DNA from: JBLHKE01 sp047619485
GTDB lineage: Bacteria; Verrucomicrobiota; Verrucomicrobiia; Verrucomicrobiales; DEV007
DNA: 5,775 bases
Reading direction: 5' to 3'
NCBI GenBank assembly: GCA_047619485.1
Contig: JBLHKE010000516.1
Span: 1-5,775 of the forward strand
Below the pieces are notes generated by a model that did not search any database, was not told the origin of the DNA, and was given only the letters and a program-made list of their open reading frames with translations. The translations under genes were made by a program, and so were the position numbers. This document shows positions 1 through 5,775 of this stretch, piece after piece (positions within the stretch are counted from its first letter, which is position 1; every line of letters starts with the position of its first letter).

Positions 1-1581
1 GCGGTGCTCTGCCCGGCACCAGCGCCACAATCCCCAGCCGGCCAGCACCACGTAGATCAGCCCCATCAACCCAACCGCCAACAATTTTTGCGAAACTGCA
101 TCGTCTTTCGCCAGCAGAGCGACCGCCATGAAATTCACTGGCAACAGCCCGATCGCCGCCCCACGCAACATCGCTGCCGTCCCCAAAAAATCGGATCCCT
201 TCCCGGCAATCCAAGTCCCCGCCCGGGCCAGGCCAGCCGTGAACAGGGCGAGCATCCCAGGCATCAGCGTGTAGCGGATCAGCCAGTGGCGATCCCAGGT
301 ATAGAACGCCAGCAGCGAGGCACCGACGATCGTCATGAAAATACCGGCCACCATGTACCAATTCTCCACCACGAATGGTTGCACGTGCTCCGCCCACAAT
401 GCCGGCAGACGACCGACCGGTTTCACCTCTTTCTCGATCACCGCCTCCGGCACGGTCTCGGCCGTCGCACTGCGTGCTTCACCGCTCAGGATCTCCCACT
501 CGCGATCAGAGATTTGTGCCTTCCATCGTCGCGCCACGCCAGCCCGATCGAGGCCGCTTGCCTCTGCTATCCGCGCATCGAGCTCTTCCGCGCCCCCTGC
601 CCCGAGGGATTCGCCCGCGGCCGACCAGAGCCCTAACAAAGCCACACCGGAAACATTTGATCCAGCCGCCAGCTGGAAGAGCTCATTCTGATCGGCAAAC
701 CATTTCCCTGGGCTATCCGCCGCCGCCACCTTTTTCCCGAAACGCATCCGCAGGATCAAGGCAGCCACCTCACCCAGCCGCGCATCTGATTCGACGAGCT
801 TCGCCACGATCGGTTCCAACACCGGGGACTTCCACTGGCAGCAAGCGACCACCAGCGAACGCCGTTCCGACCAAGACAACCCACCGCCCGCGAGGCGGGC
901 GCGCAAGGCCTCGAGCAGCAGGTCGCTATTGACGCGCTCCGGAAAAACACCGACGAGCAGATTCCCATGAATCAGCTCCTTCTGAGTTTCTTCAAAACGA
1001 TGTACTTGATCAGTTAGCGTGTGGCGGAGCTCCGCCGAGCACCCCTCCAACTCCTCCAACAAGCGGCTCGAAATCACATCAACATCGTGGCCCTGATCAC
1101 GCATCGCGACCGACGCCGCGATCAGTTTTGCCTGTAGATTTTCCGAGAAATCCGGCAACGTATGGATCAGACCTTCGCTCCGCAAAAAGGCGACCGCTTC
1201 CACCGCTTGCACCTCCGTAGGAGCAGCCAGCCGCCACCTCGGCTTGACCTGACGAGGCAGATCACCAAGAAAGAAACGAAACCGCAAAGCATCCCCCTCC
1301 GCTCGCTCGCCACCCTGATCCGCCTCGTAAAATCGCAATGCCTCAGACAAGCGACGCTCGCCGAGCCAGCGGCGCAACGCCACGAACTCGTCCCCTTCCC
1401 TCTCAGCCAACAGCCGAACCAGATCATCCGCCGTCCCCCTCACTGGTGCCTCCCCCGAGTCCTCGACGAGCAGCTTGGTGACGGCGGGCAGAGCGACCTC
1501 CGGATCCACCGCCCCCGACGCAGTCGCCTGCACGAGCAATTCGAGCAATTGCTTCTCTCTATCTGGAGGCGGATCCGTCAC
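1..1581 (-). CDS. Unrecognised soluble-plus-membrane protein, N-terminal 527 residues (3' end outside window)
   Basis: The minus-strand frame is open without a stop from GTG at 1581 to the window edge, 527 codons. An in-frame TAG lies two codons upstream (1587-1585), so GTG is the only usable early start; a GGTGAGG sits 9 bases before it. Residues 1 to about 405 are soluble, acidic and mostly helical, with no signal peptide (first residues VTDPPPDREKQLLELL). Residues about 408-428 (starting WYMVAGIFMTIVGAS), 434-450, 467-490 and 504-522 look like membrane segments, and more may follow outside the window. The expected topology is a large cytoplasmic N-terminal region ahead of a multi-pass membrane domain. 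I recognise no catalytic motif or family; a DUF2339-like predicted membrane protein is only a vague possibility. The membrane part lacks charged transporter motifs in what is visible. It is divergent from the HNH gene. I am confident that it codes; its function is unknown. Confidence 0.88.
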   Translation of the reverse strand, partial: MTDPPPDREKQLLELLVQATASGAVDPEVALPAVTKLLVEDSGEAPVRGTADDLVRLLAEREGDEFVALRRWLGERRLSEALRFYEADQGGERAEGDALRFRFFLGDLPRQVKPRWRLAAPTEVQAVEAVAFLRSEGLIHTLPDFSENLQAKLIAASVAMRDQGHDVDVISSRLLEELEGCSAELRHTLTDQVHRFEETQKELIHGNLLVGVFPERVNSDLLLEALRARLAGGGLSWSERRSLVVACCQWKSPVLEPIVAKLVESDARLGEVAALILRMRFGKKVAAADSPGKWFADQNELFQLAAGSNVSGVALLGLWSAAGESLGAGGAEELDARIAEASGLDRAGVARRWKAQISDREWEILSGEARSATAETVPEAVIEKEVKPVGRLPALWAEHVQPFVVENWYMVAGIFMTIVGASLLAFYTWDRHWLIRYTLMPGMLALFTAGLARAGTWIAGKGSDFLGTAAMLRGAAIGLLPVNFMAVALLAKDDAVSQKLLAVGLMGLIYVVLAGWGLWRWCRAEHR

Positions 1582-1716
1582 GGCCTAAAACCTCACCGCC
1601 CAGCTGCGGTTCTCAACCACTAAGAACTTTCAAAGGCGACGATATTTTCGATTCCCGCATCAAAATAATCGATGCCCAATTGATCCCGAAGTATTCCTAG
1701 GTGCGTAATCAACCCC
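1582..1716. promoter_or_regulatory. Divergent intergenic region with an AT-rich imperfect inverted repeat
   Basis: These 135 bases separate the minus-strand membrane-protein gene from the plus-strand HNH gene, so promoters for both should lie here. The stretch 1630-1712 is clearly richer in A+T than the flanking genes. It contains an inverted repeat, ATTTTCGAT (1644-1652) against ATCAAAAT (1659-1666), with one bulged C and a 6-base loop. A possible plus-strand pair is TTGATC (1680-1685) and CGTAAT (1704-1709), 18 bases apart, which would put the transcript start almost on the HNH GTG. None of these matches is strong; the region is inferred from gene orientation and composition. Confidence 0.35.
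1591..1597 (-). promoter_or_regulatory. Ribosome binding site supporting the GTG start at 1581
   Basis: On the minus strand GGTGAGG lies 9 bases before the GTG at 1581. It is a partial match to the anti-Shine-Dalgarno complement. Together with the in-frame TAG at 1587-1585 it fixes the start of the large membrane protein. It is the clearest ribosome-binding-like sequence in the window. Confidence 0.5.
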
Positions 1717-2007
1717 GTGAAGATCTGCCCACTCTGCCAGCGCGAGATCCCAGAGGATCTCGAGAGTCGCCACCACCTCGTCCCGAAGTTGCGGGGTGGC
1801 ACCCACGGATCGACCGCCATCCTCCACCAGGCATGCCACTCGAAGATCCACGCCGTGTTCACCGAAACCGAACTCGCGCGCAACTTCGATACCATTGAAA
1901 AGCTGTTGGCCAACGAGGAGATCCAGACCTTCGTCTGCTGGATCCAAAAACGTCCGATCGATTTCACCGACGGAACCAAAAGCAGGCGCCGCCAGAAACG
2001 TAAGTAG
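1717..2007 (+). CDS. Small stand-alone HNH endonuclease family protein
   Basis: The 96-residue product has the HNH (beta-beta-alpha metal) layout. A zinc-type CPLC lies at residues 4-7, RHHLVPK at 18-24 carries the first catalytic His, a GG turn is at 27-28, and LHQACHSKIH at 36-45 supplies the central and last His and a further Cys. The rest, TELARNFDTIEKLL (51-64), then EEIQTFVCWIQKRP (67-80) and a basic tail, fits a widespread family of roughly 90-100-residue bacterial HNH proteins from memory, so the gene looks full length and intact. Family members are predicted metal-dependent nucleases; the physiological target is not known to me. The start is GTG at 1717: an in-frame TGA lies at 1681-1683 and no ATG or other GTG or TTG lies between. 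No good Shine-Dalgarno precedes it (only AGGTG, 13 bases away). It is the only plus-strand gene here, with no toxin, methylase or phage partner in view. Confidence 0.88.
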   Translation: MKICPLCQREIPEDLESRHHLVPKLRGGTHGSTAILHQACHSKIHAVFTETELARNFDTIEKLLANEEIQTFVCWIQKRPIDFTDGTKSRRRQKRK

Positions 2008-2253
2008 ATCTGTGCGCGTAGTTGGTTTCGCCAGAAATTGCCCGCAAGTCCCAAGTCCCCGGGCATCACTAGACGCTCGTCCAAACTCTGGCGAGTTCAG
2101 CTACGCCGGAACTAACTCCTACAATTTGCTGGTTATTTTGGCCATCACCCGCGTTAGCTTTCAACTCAAATAGCCCGCTATAATCGCTGAAATCTGCCTT
2201 GGTGTTGGCTACAATTTCTGCGCATCTTTGTGTGACTTATTTCCTGACACCCT
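2008..2253. other. Convergent intergenic gap, no gene seen
   Basis: This 246-base gap lies between the stop of the HNH gene (plus) and the stop of the repeat-protein gene (minus). No frame on either strand shows a convincing protein. It is more AT-rich than the genes from about 2110 onwards. It holds a weak GCCCG (2040-2044)/CGGGC (2060-2064) inverted repeat with a 15-base loop, a tandem CAAGTCC pair (2045-2058) and the hairpin described at 2095-2112. No stem with a T-run resembling a standard intrinsic terminator is visible for either gene. Confidence 0.6.
2095..2112. repeat. Imperfect intergenic hairpin, possible decayed dispersed repeat
   Basis: GTTCAGCTACGCCGGAAC can fold as GTTC/GAAC plus GC/GC and a T-G wobble around a 2-base loop, with one A-G mismatch. 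It is embedded in ACTCTGGCGA before and AACTCCTACAA after. The style resembles short dispersed intergenic repeats of the form GGCT-loop-AGCCGGAAC that I recall from Verrucomicrobia. That comparison is from memory and not tested. It may also serve as a weak bidirectional transcription stop between the convergent genes. Confidence 0.3.
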
Positions 2254-3552
2254 CTAGCGGCGGCGTCGGCTCGGTGGGTTCAGCACCTGCTTCTGCGCTG
2301 CGGCCGAGAGGCCGCTCGTCTGCAACCATTGGCGGGTGCCCTCGGCATCACTTCGCAACATCGCCTGGCCAGCGCGGACTAGGGTACGCTCGCGCTCGCC
2401 AGGATCAGAAATTTCACCTGCCCAAGCGATCGCCGACTGCGGATCCTCCCACGCCAGTCGTCCCGCAAACCCACTGATCGCGGAGTCGCGCTCGGGCGAG
2501 TCACCCATCGTCACCAGACGTTGGCTCGCCGCGAGTGGATCACGCTTCACCCACTCTCCGAAAGCCGAAGACATCGCCCATCGTTTTCCCTCTCCAGAAT
2601 CCAAAGTCTCCAGCCAGCCGACAGCCGCTACCGGATCGCGCTCCGCCCACTCGTCACCGACCTCCTCGATCACCCTGGCACTCCCCGGATCACCGGCGAA
2701 ACGCTCCGCCCACGCGGCGGCCGCTTCTGGATTCTCCTTCACGAGGCGGTTCGCCACCCGATCCATAGCCGAAGCGCGCAACGCTCCGTCGGGCAAATTC
2801 TCTGCCCAGACCGAGGCCTCCTCCGCACCGACCGAACGCAGCATCTCGCCCGTCACAATCGAGAGCAACTCTTCCGCCTGACGATCCCCTTTCGCGTTCA
2901 ACTCAAAAACAAAATTCGCTGCCGCCGCCGGGTCAGTGTCGGCGAGTCCATGCACTAGCCCGGCCTTCAGTTGACCGTTCTGCGCCCCTTCCTCTTTGCT
3001 CAACCCACTGAACCATGCCAGCGCACCGGCCGCATCCGCACCGGCCCAACCCGCGAGCGTCACCTCCATGTCGCGCTCCTTAGATTCCATCCCGTGCAAC
3101 ACCGCATCTCCACCAGCCACCGCTCCCCATGCGTAGTGGAAGTCGCGGAATTCCGAACTGTCCTGCGGCAAATTTTTGATCTGCTCACGGATCTCAAGTG
3201 CATTCTCGGCCGTCATCCCCTTGAGGAGTTCATCGAATGCGGCGCGCCGCTTGAGGGGGTTTGGGTCTTTCAAAGCGGTTCCCCCTAACTCCAAGATCCG
3301 CGCAGCGCTCAACTCCACCACCTGCATGCCAAAACCCGCGTCGTCATGCAAAACCAAGCCATCGGTGACGACAGCAGCTTCCGGCAATGCGCTCAGCCTA
3401 CCGTCATCGCGATCGTCGTAGAAACTCGAACTACGAGCACCTCCGCCATCAGCCTCTGCCACCGCAGAAGAGCCACCGCGCTTGAGGCCAATCACAAACA
3501 TGCCAATAGCCGCGAGTGCCCATAGAGCATGTATAAGGATCGATCGATTCAT
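2254..3552 (-). CDS. Membrane-anchored helical-repeat protein with 32-residue WA/DP-AA repeats
   Basis: The 432-residue product starts with MNRS and a hydrophobic segment (residues 6-22). This is a signal anchor or uncleaved signal, so the rest is probably periplasmic. A low-complexity Gly/Ser/Asp linker follows (about 25-55). From about residue 168 to 411 the chain is a series of two-helix units with the pattern W(A/V)xxDPxAAxxW(A/L)xxL. The Pro or its equivalent lies at 208, 275, 307, 339, 371 and 403; the last five are exactly 32 apart. A segment at 90-150 (ending FRDFHYAWGAVAGGDA) looks like an earlier diverged part. The C terminus is NPPSRRRR. I know such repeats from uncharacterised Verrucomicrobia and Planctomycetes proteins. 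A protein-binding scaffold is a reasonable inference; no enzyme motif is seen. The ATG at 3552 has no clear Shine-Dalgarno. The gene lies 87 bases after the glycosyltransferase-like gene, with a palindrome between, so co-transcription is uncertain. Confidence 0.85.
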   Translation of the reverse strand: MNRSILIHALWALAAIGMFVIGLKRGGSSAVAEADGGGARSSSFYDDRDDGRLSALPEAAVVTDGLVLHDDAGFGMQVVELSAARILELGGTALKDPNPLKRRAAFDELLKGMTAENALEIREQIKNLPQDSSEFRDFHYAWGAVAGGDAVLHGMESKERDMEVTLAGWAGADAAGALAWFSGLSKEEGAQNGQLKAGLVHGLADTDPAAAANFVFELNAKGDRQAEELLSIVTGEMLRSVGAEEASVWAENLPDGALRASAMDRVANRLVKENPEAAAAWAERFAGDPGSARVIEEVGDEWAERDPVAAVGWLETLDSGEGKRWAMSSAFGEWVKRDPLAASQRLVTMGDSPERDSAISGFAGRLAWEDPQSAIAWAGEISDPGERERTLVRAGQAMLRSDAEGTRQWLQTSGLSAAAQKQVLNPPSRRRR

Positions 3553-3611
3553 AAGCGCGCAATCTACTACGGGTCACGGCAAGAAGCAGACTATTTCTCA
3601 ATGCAGCGGAC

Positions 3612-3638
3612 GTAGCACGGAGTGCCACTCCGTGCTAC
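3612..3638. repeat. Perfect 27-base intergenic palindrome (REP-like element or terminator stem)
   Basis: The arm GTAGCACGGAGTG (3612-3624) and its exact complement CACTCCGTGCTAC (3626-3638) flank a single C. As RNA it would give a 12-base-pair stem with a 3-base loop. It begins one base past the TAG of the glycosyltransferase-like gene and lies 59 bases before the repeat-protein start. No T-run follows on the minus strand, so it is not a textbook intrinsic terminator. It could still stabilise the 3' end of the upstream message or attenuate read-through. The sequence resembles dispersed palindromes I recall from verrucomicrobial intergenic regions, which would make it a REP-like copy. The palindrome itself is certain; its role is inferred. 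Confidence 0.75.
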
Positions 3639-3639
3639 A

Positions 3640-5265
3640 CTACGGCTCGGTGAGTTTCGGATCATAAAGCTCTCCGCCGAGCAATCGGATGCTTAGATAG
3701 GTCAGCGTCAACAGCAGGAAGAGGTTGACGACCTTGCCGAGATACAGCGGACGACCGGCAATCAATCTCGGCGCCACCAGTCCATCGAGGAGGAACTTGA
3801 TCGCCAGCACTCCACAGAAGAGAGCGGGCAGGTAGAGCGACAGCAGCAGCCGCGCATCGACCCTCAGCGCATCGTACCAAGCGTAGAGCACCAAGTAGCC
3901 ACAGAAAAAGCCGAGCGCATAGAAAATCACATAAGGGGCACGTGTCAGCAACCTCGCCAGCCCCCCACGCGCGCCCAGATCCTCGACGACAAATTTCCTC
4001 TCTGGCAAAAACCGCGCCCACAAGCCCATCAGCACCCGCAGCGCCAGGCCCACCAATGCCAACCGCCCGACCACTCGCAGCATCGCACCAGCCCGACGGT
4101 AATATTTATTCATCCGCTTCTGGGTCCTCTCGATCCCAGCCTGCAATCGCCCGACCCCTTCGGAAAATGGGTGTTCGTCGAAGTAGCCAGAAGCGCTCGG
4201 CAGTTCACTGAGCGGTTTGTATTGCGCGGCCACTTGGGCATCAATCTGCGCCTCGTCGAGTTTCCCTTTCGACCCCTTCACGACCCGCTTGCGCACCCGC
4301 TCCTCCAGCTCCGTATTGAACTCGTCGACGGTGATCAGCCGCTCCCGCGCACCGGCGCCGTAGAACGCCCACATGTAATCTTTATCGATGAAGTAATCCT
4401 CCCCTTCCTCCAGCGGCAACCACATCATGTATTCCGTGTAGACGCTGTAAAATGGTTTGCCGAAAGTCTTTTGGGTCGCGAGCAGGTAGGGCACCAGCAA
4501 GACGAAGAACAGAGCGATGACCAACGCACCCTGCCCGATCGCACGTAGGTTTTTCGGAGCCTCTTCACCCTCGTCCAGCAGACCGCGCCCCTTCCTCCTA
4601 CGGTAGGAGAAATAGTCCCACAACACCTTGATCGACCAGGTCACAAAGAACAAAAACAACAACGGCTGAGTGCCAGCTTTGACAAAATAGGTCAGCGCCG
4701 AGAGCACCCCGCACGTGGTCGCGAGCCGCCACCCCGGCTTGAGCAACATCCTCCCCATCAGTACGAACAGGATCGTGTTAAGCACCCAGTAGCTCAATTC
4801 CGGCTGCACGTATCCGGCCTTGTAAACGAACAGCAGCAAACCGCTCGCCACCGTGATGATCCCCGACTCGATGATCGGCAGTCGCGATCTCGCAAATAGA
4901 AATAGCCCACCCAACATGAACATCGACAACACCAGATTGATCTGCTTGCCGCGCTCGAACCAGTCGAGCGAGAACGGTGGCTTGCTGCCCTCTGGCATGT
5001 CGAACTTCTCTTTCGAATAGAACATCGACAGGAAATACGGGTAGCCGGGCGTGCGCTGGCGCGGGGTGACATAACCGATCGGATCGTGTGCGATCCGGCT
5101 GGCGGTATTGAGGTAGACCTTCTGGTCTTTGTCGGTGACGTCGTGGTTTTTCGTCTCACCATTCCCCTTCCCTGCGACGTAGTAGAGCAGCGCCAATGGG
5201 ATGAACAGTAGTAGCAACCAGCGGGTCCAGCGCGGCTCCTCGGGCGATGTGAAGTAGCTCAACAT
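3640..5265 (-). CDS. Polytopic GT-C type (PMT/ArnT-like) glycosyltransferase, probable
   Basis: The 541-residue protein has about 11 membrane segments (near residues 15-31, 107-125, 131-148, 151-170, 181-196, 198-216, 244-263, 394-417, 445-463, 471-491 and 509-528). The Arg/Lys-rich loops at 217-243 and 418-443 then fall on the cytoplasmic side. The first external loop has DKDQKVYL (45-52) and RQRTPGYPYFLS (69-80), the acidic-residue and R-x-PGYP pattern of GT-C enzymes that use polyprenyl-linked sugars. VQPELSYW (153-160) matches the family's PE motif at a membrane boundary. FGKPFYSVYTEYMMW (268-282) opens a large external loop, and DARLLLSLYLPALF (470-483) resembles the late R-LLP segment. 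The likely job is transfer of a sugar to a lipid or protein at the outer face of the inner membrane; donor and acceptor cannot be read. The ATG at 5265 is 10 bases past the hemL stop with no clear Shine-Dalgarno, suggesting an operon or coupling. Another multi-pass membrane enzyme is the alternative. Confidence 0.72.
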   Translation of the reverse strand: MLSYFTSPEEPRWTRWLLLLFIPLALLYYVAGKGNGETKNHDVTDKDQKVYLNTASRIAHDPIGYVTPRQRTPGYPYFLSMFYSKEKFDMPEGSKPPFSLDWFERGKQINLVLSMFMLGGLFLFARSRLPIIESGIITVASGLLLFVYKAGYVQPELSYWVLNTILFVLMGRMLLKPGWRLATTCGVLSALTYFVKAGTQPLLFLFFVTWSIKVLWDYFSYRRRKGRGLLDEGEEAPKNLRAIGQGALVIALFFVLLVPYLLATQKTFGKPFYSVYTEYMMWLPLEEGEDYFIDKDYMWAFYGAGARERLITVDEFNTELEERVRKRVVKGSKGKLDEAQIDAQVAAQYKPLSELPSASGYFDEHPFSEGVGRLQAGIERTQKRMNKYYRRAGAMLRVVGRLALVGLALRVLMGLWARFLPERKFVVEDLGARGGLARLLTRAPYVIFYALGFFCGYLVLYAWYDALRVDARLLLSLYLPALFCGVLAIKFLLDGLVAPRLIAGRPLYLGKVVNLFLLLTLTYLSIRLLGGELYDPKLTEP

Positions 5266-5275
5266 CGGGTGGTGA

Positions 5276-5775
5276 TCACAGGGATTTCAGAGCCCCAACC
5301 ATCACCTCGGTGGTCACTTCGATCTCGCCAGGACCGTGGGCCATCGAGATGAATCCGGTCTCGTATGGCGAGGGGGCAAGATACACGCCGTTATCCAAGC
5401 AGTAGGTGAAGAACTTGCGGAACGCCGTGGTGTCGGCCTTCTGCGCCGAGGTTAGATCGGTCACCGGCTCCTCGGAGAAGAATAGGCAGAACATCGAACC
5501 CGCGCGGTGGAAGGTGTAGTTTTTCCCAACCTCAGCCAGCGCGCCGCGCACCCCATCCTCGAGCATCTTGCCCTTCTCCTCCAACTGCATCCAGCCGTTG
5601 GCTTTCTCGAGTTGCTTCAGCTGGCAGATGCCAGCCGCCATCGCTAGCGGGTTGCCCGACAGAGTGCCCGCTTGGTAGACCGGACCGTCCGGCGCGAGCA
5701 TGTCCATGATGTCGGCGCGTCCTCCGAAGGCACCGACCGGCAGACCACCACCGATCACCTTGCCGAGCGCCGTCA
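5276..5775 (-). CDS. hemL: Glutamate-1-semialdehyde 2,1-aminomutase, C-terminal part (5' end outside window)
   Basis: HemL is a PLP enzyme that converts glutamate-1-semialdehyde to 5-aminolevulinate, the last step of the C5 route into tetrapyrroles (haem, cobalamin), in the cytoplasm. The frame is open from the window edge to TGA at 5278-5276, 166 residues. It begins TALGKVIGGGLPVGAFGGR, which carries the PLP-binding lysine (codon 5761-5759) in its family context. It continues with YQAGTLSGNPLAMAAG, typical of the family, and ends with PYETGFISMAHGPGEIE and a C-terminal helix. In the family about 160 residues follow the lysine, so this end is full length and about 260 N-terminal residues lie beyond the window. 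A GTG at 5758 is just the valine after the lysine and not a start. The membrane glycosyltransferase-like gene follows after 10 bases. No frameshift or missing key residue is seen. Confidence 0.95.
   Translation of the reverse strand, partial: TALGKVIGGGLPVGAFGGRADIMDMLAPDGPVYQAGTLSGNPLAMAAGICQLKQLEKANGWMQLEEKGKMLEDGVRGALAEVGKNYTFHRAGSMFCLFFSEEPVTDLTSAQKADTTAFRKFFTYCLDNGVYLAPSPYETGFISMAHGPGEIEVTTEVMVGALKSL

Noticed and set aside
756..1427. Minus-strand frames 756-968 and 1167-1427
   Set aside because: They lie in a different register inside the larger open minus-strand gene, start within it and are Cys/Arg/Trp-rich with no protein-like pattern.
4..1623. Plus-strand open frames (4-636, 335-691, 375-932, 1162-1623) with Pro/Arg/His-rich products
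   Set aside because: They lie antisense to the continuous 527-codon minus-strand frame and have the skewed composition of GC-rich shadows.
1620..2084. Minus-strand frames 1620-2084 and 1660-1947 opposite the HNH gene
   Set aside because: The plus strand has a complete HNH motif set, so these are antisense shadows. The last 20 or so residues of the first look fairly natural, but nothing else supports a gene.
2200..2253. Terminator for the repeat-protein gene from GTGTCAG / GTCACAC on the minus strand
   Set aside because: Only partial pairing, and no T-run follows.
2199..3421. Plus-strand frames opposite the repeat protein (2199-2477, 2336-2881, 2521-2958, 2971-3288, 3176-3421)
   Set aside because: They are antisense to a protein with a clear repeat pattern and have Arg/Ser/Pro-rich low-information products.
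3553..3611. Promoter for the repeat-protein gene (TTGAGA near 3587-3592 on the minus strand)
   Set aside because: No acceptable -10 box lies 16-18 bases downstream, so I do not call it.
3482..3667. Plus-strand 61-residue frame across the palindrome
   Set aside because: It overlaps the start of the repeat protein, the palindrome and the end of the glycosyltransferase-like gene, with no homology or ribosome binding site.
1..5775. CRISPR array, insertion sequence, tRNA, phage or defence operon
   Set aside because: No regularly spaced DNA repeats, transposase, terminal inverted repeats, cloverleaf or partner effector genes were seen. The HNH gene alone does not make a defence system.

Overview
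The window reads like a GC-rich, Gram-negative-type bacterial chromosome, most likely from the Verrucomicrobiota (inference). The clues are a secreted or anchored protein built from 32-residue WA/DP-AA repeats of a kind I associate with Verrucomicrobia and Planctomycetes, a perfect intergenic palindrome of a style I recall from verrucomicrobial genomes, weak or absent Shine-Dalgarno sequences, and a C5-pathway hemL. No single item proves the taxon.

Layout from right to left, since most genes are on the minus strand. At 5775-5276 is the C-terminal part of glutamate-1-semialdehyde aminomutase (hemL), cut by the window edge just before its PLP lysine. Ten bases later, at 5265-3640, comes a 541-residue polytopic membrane protein with the layout of a GT-C (PMT/ArnT-like) glycosyltransferase. 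It probably shares a transcript with hemL. A perfect 27-base palindrome lies one base past its stop. Next, at 3552-2254, is a membrane-anchored helical-repeat protein. A 246-base convergent gap (2008-2253) follows and holds only a degenerate hairpin. The one plus-strand gene, at 1717-2007, encodes a small stand-alone HNH endonuclease. It is divergent, across 135 bases, from a large minus-strand gene at 1581-1.

That last gene is easy to miss because its stop lies outside the window. All 527 codons from a GTG at 1581 to base 1 are open. They encode about 400 soluble residues followed by at least four membrane segments, and I cannot assign it to a family.

I see no mobile element, CRISPR array, RNA gene or defence operon. 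The genes do not form one evident pathway: hemL is housekeeping, the GT-C protein probably acts in envelope glycosylation, the repeat protein is probably periplasmic, and HNH is a lone nuclease. The least explained elements are the truncated fusion protein, the 32-residue repeat protein and the palindrome.
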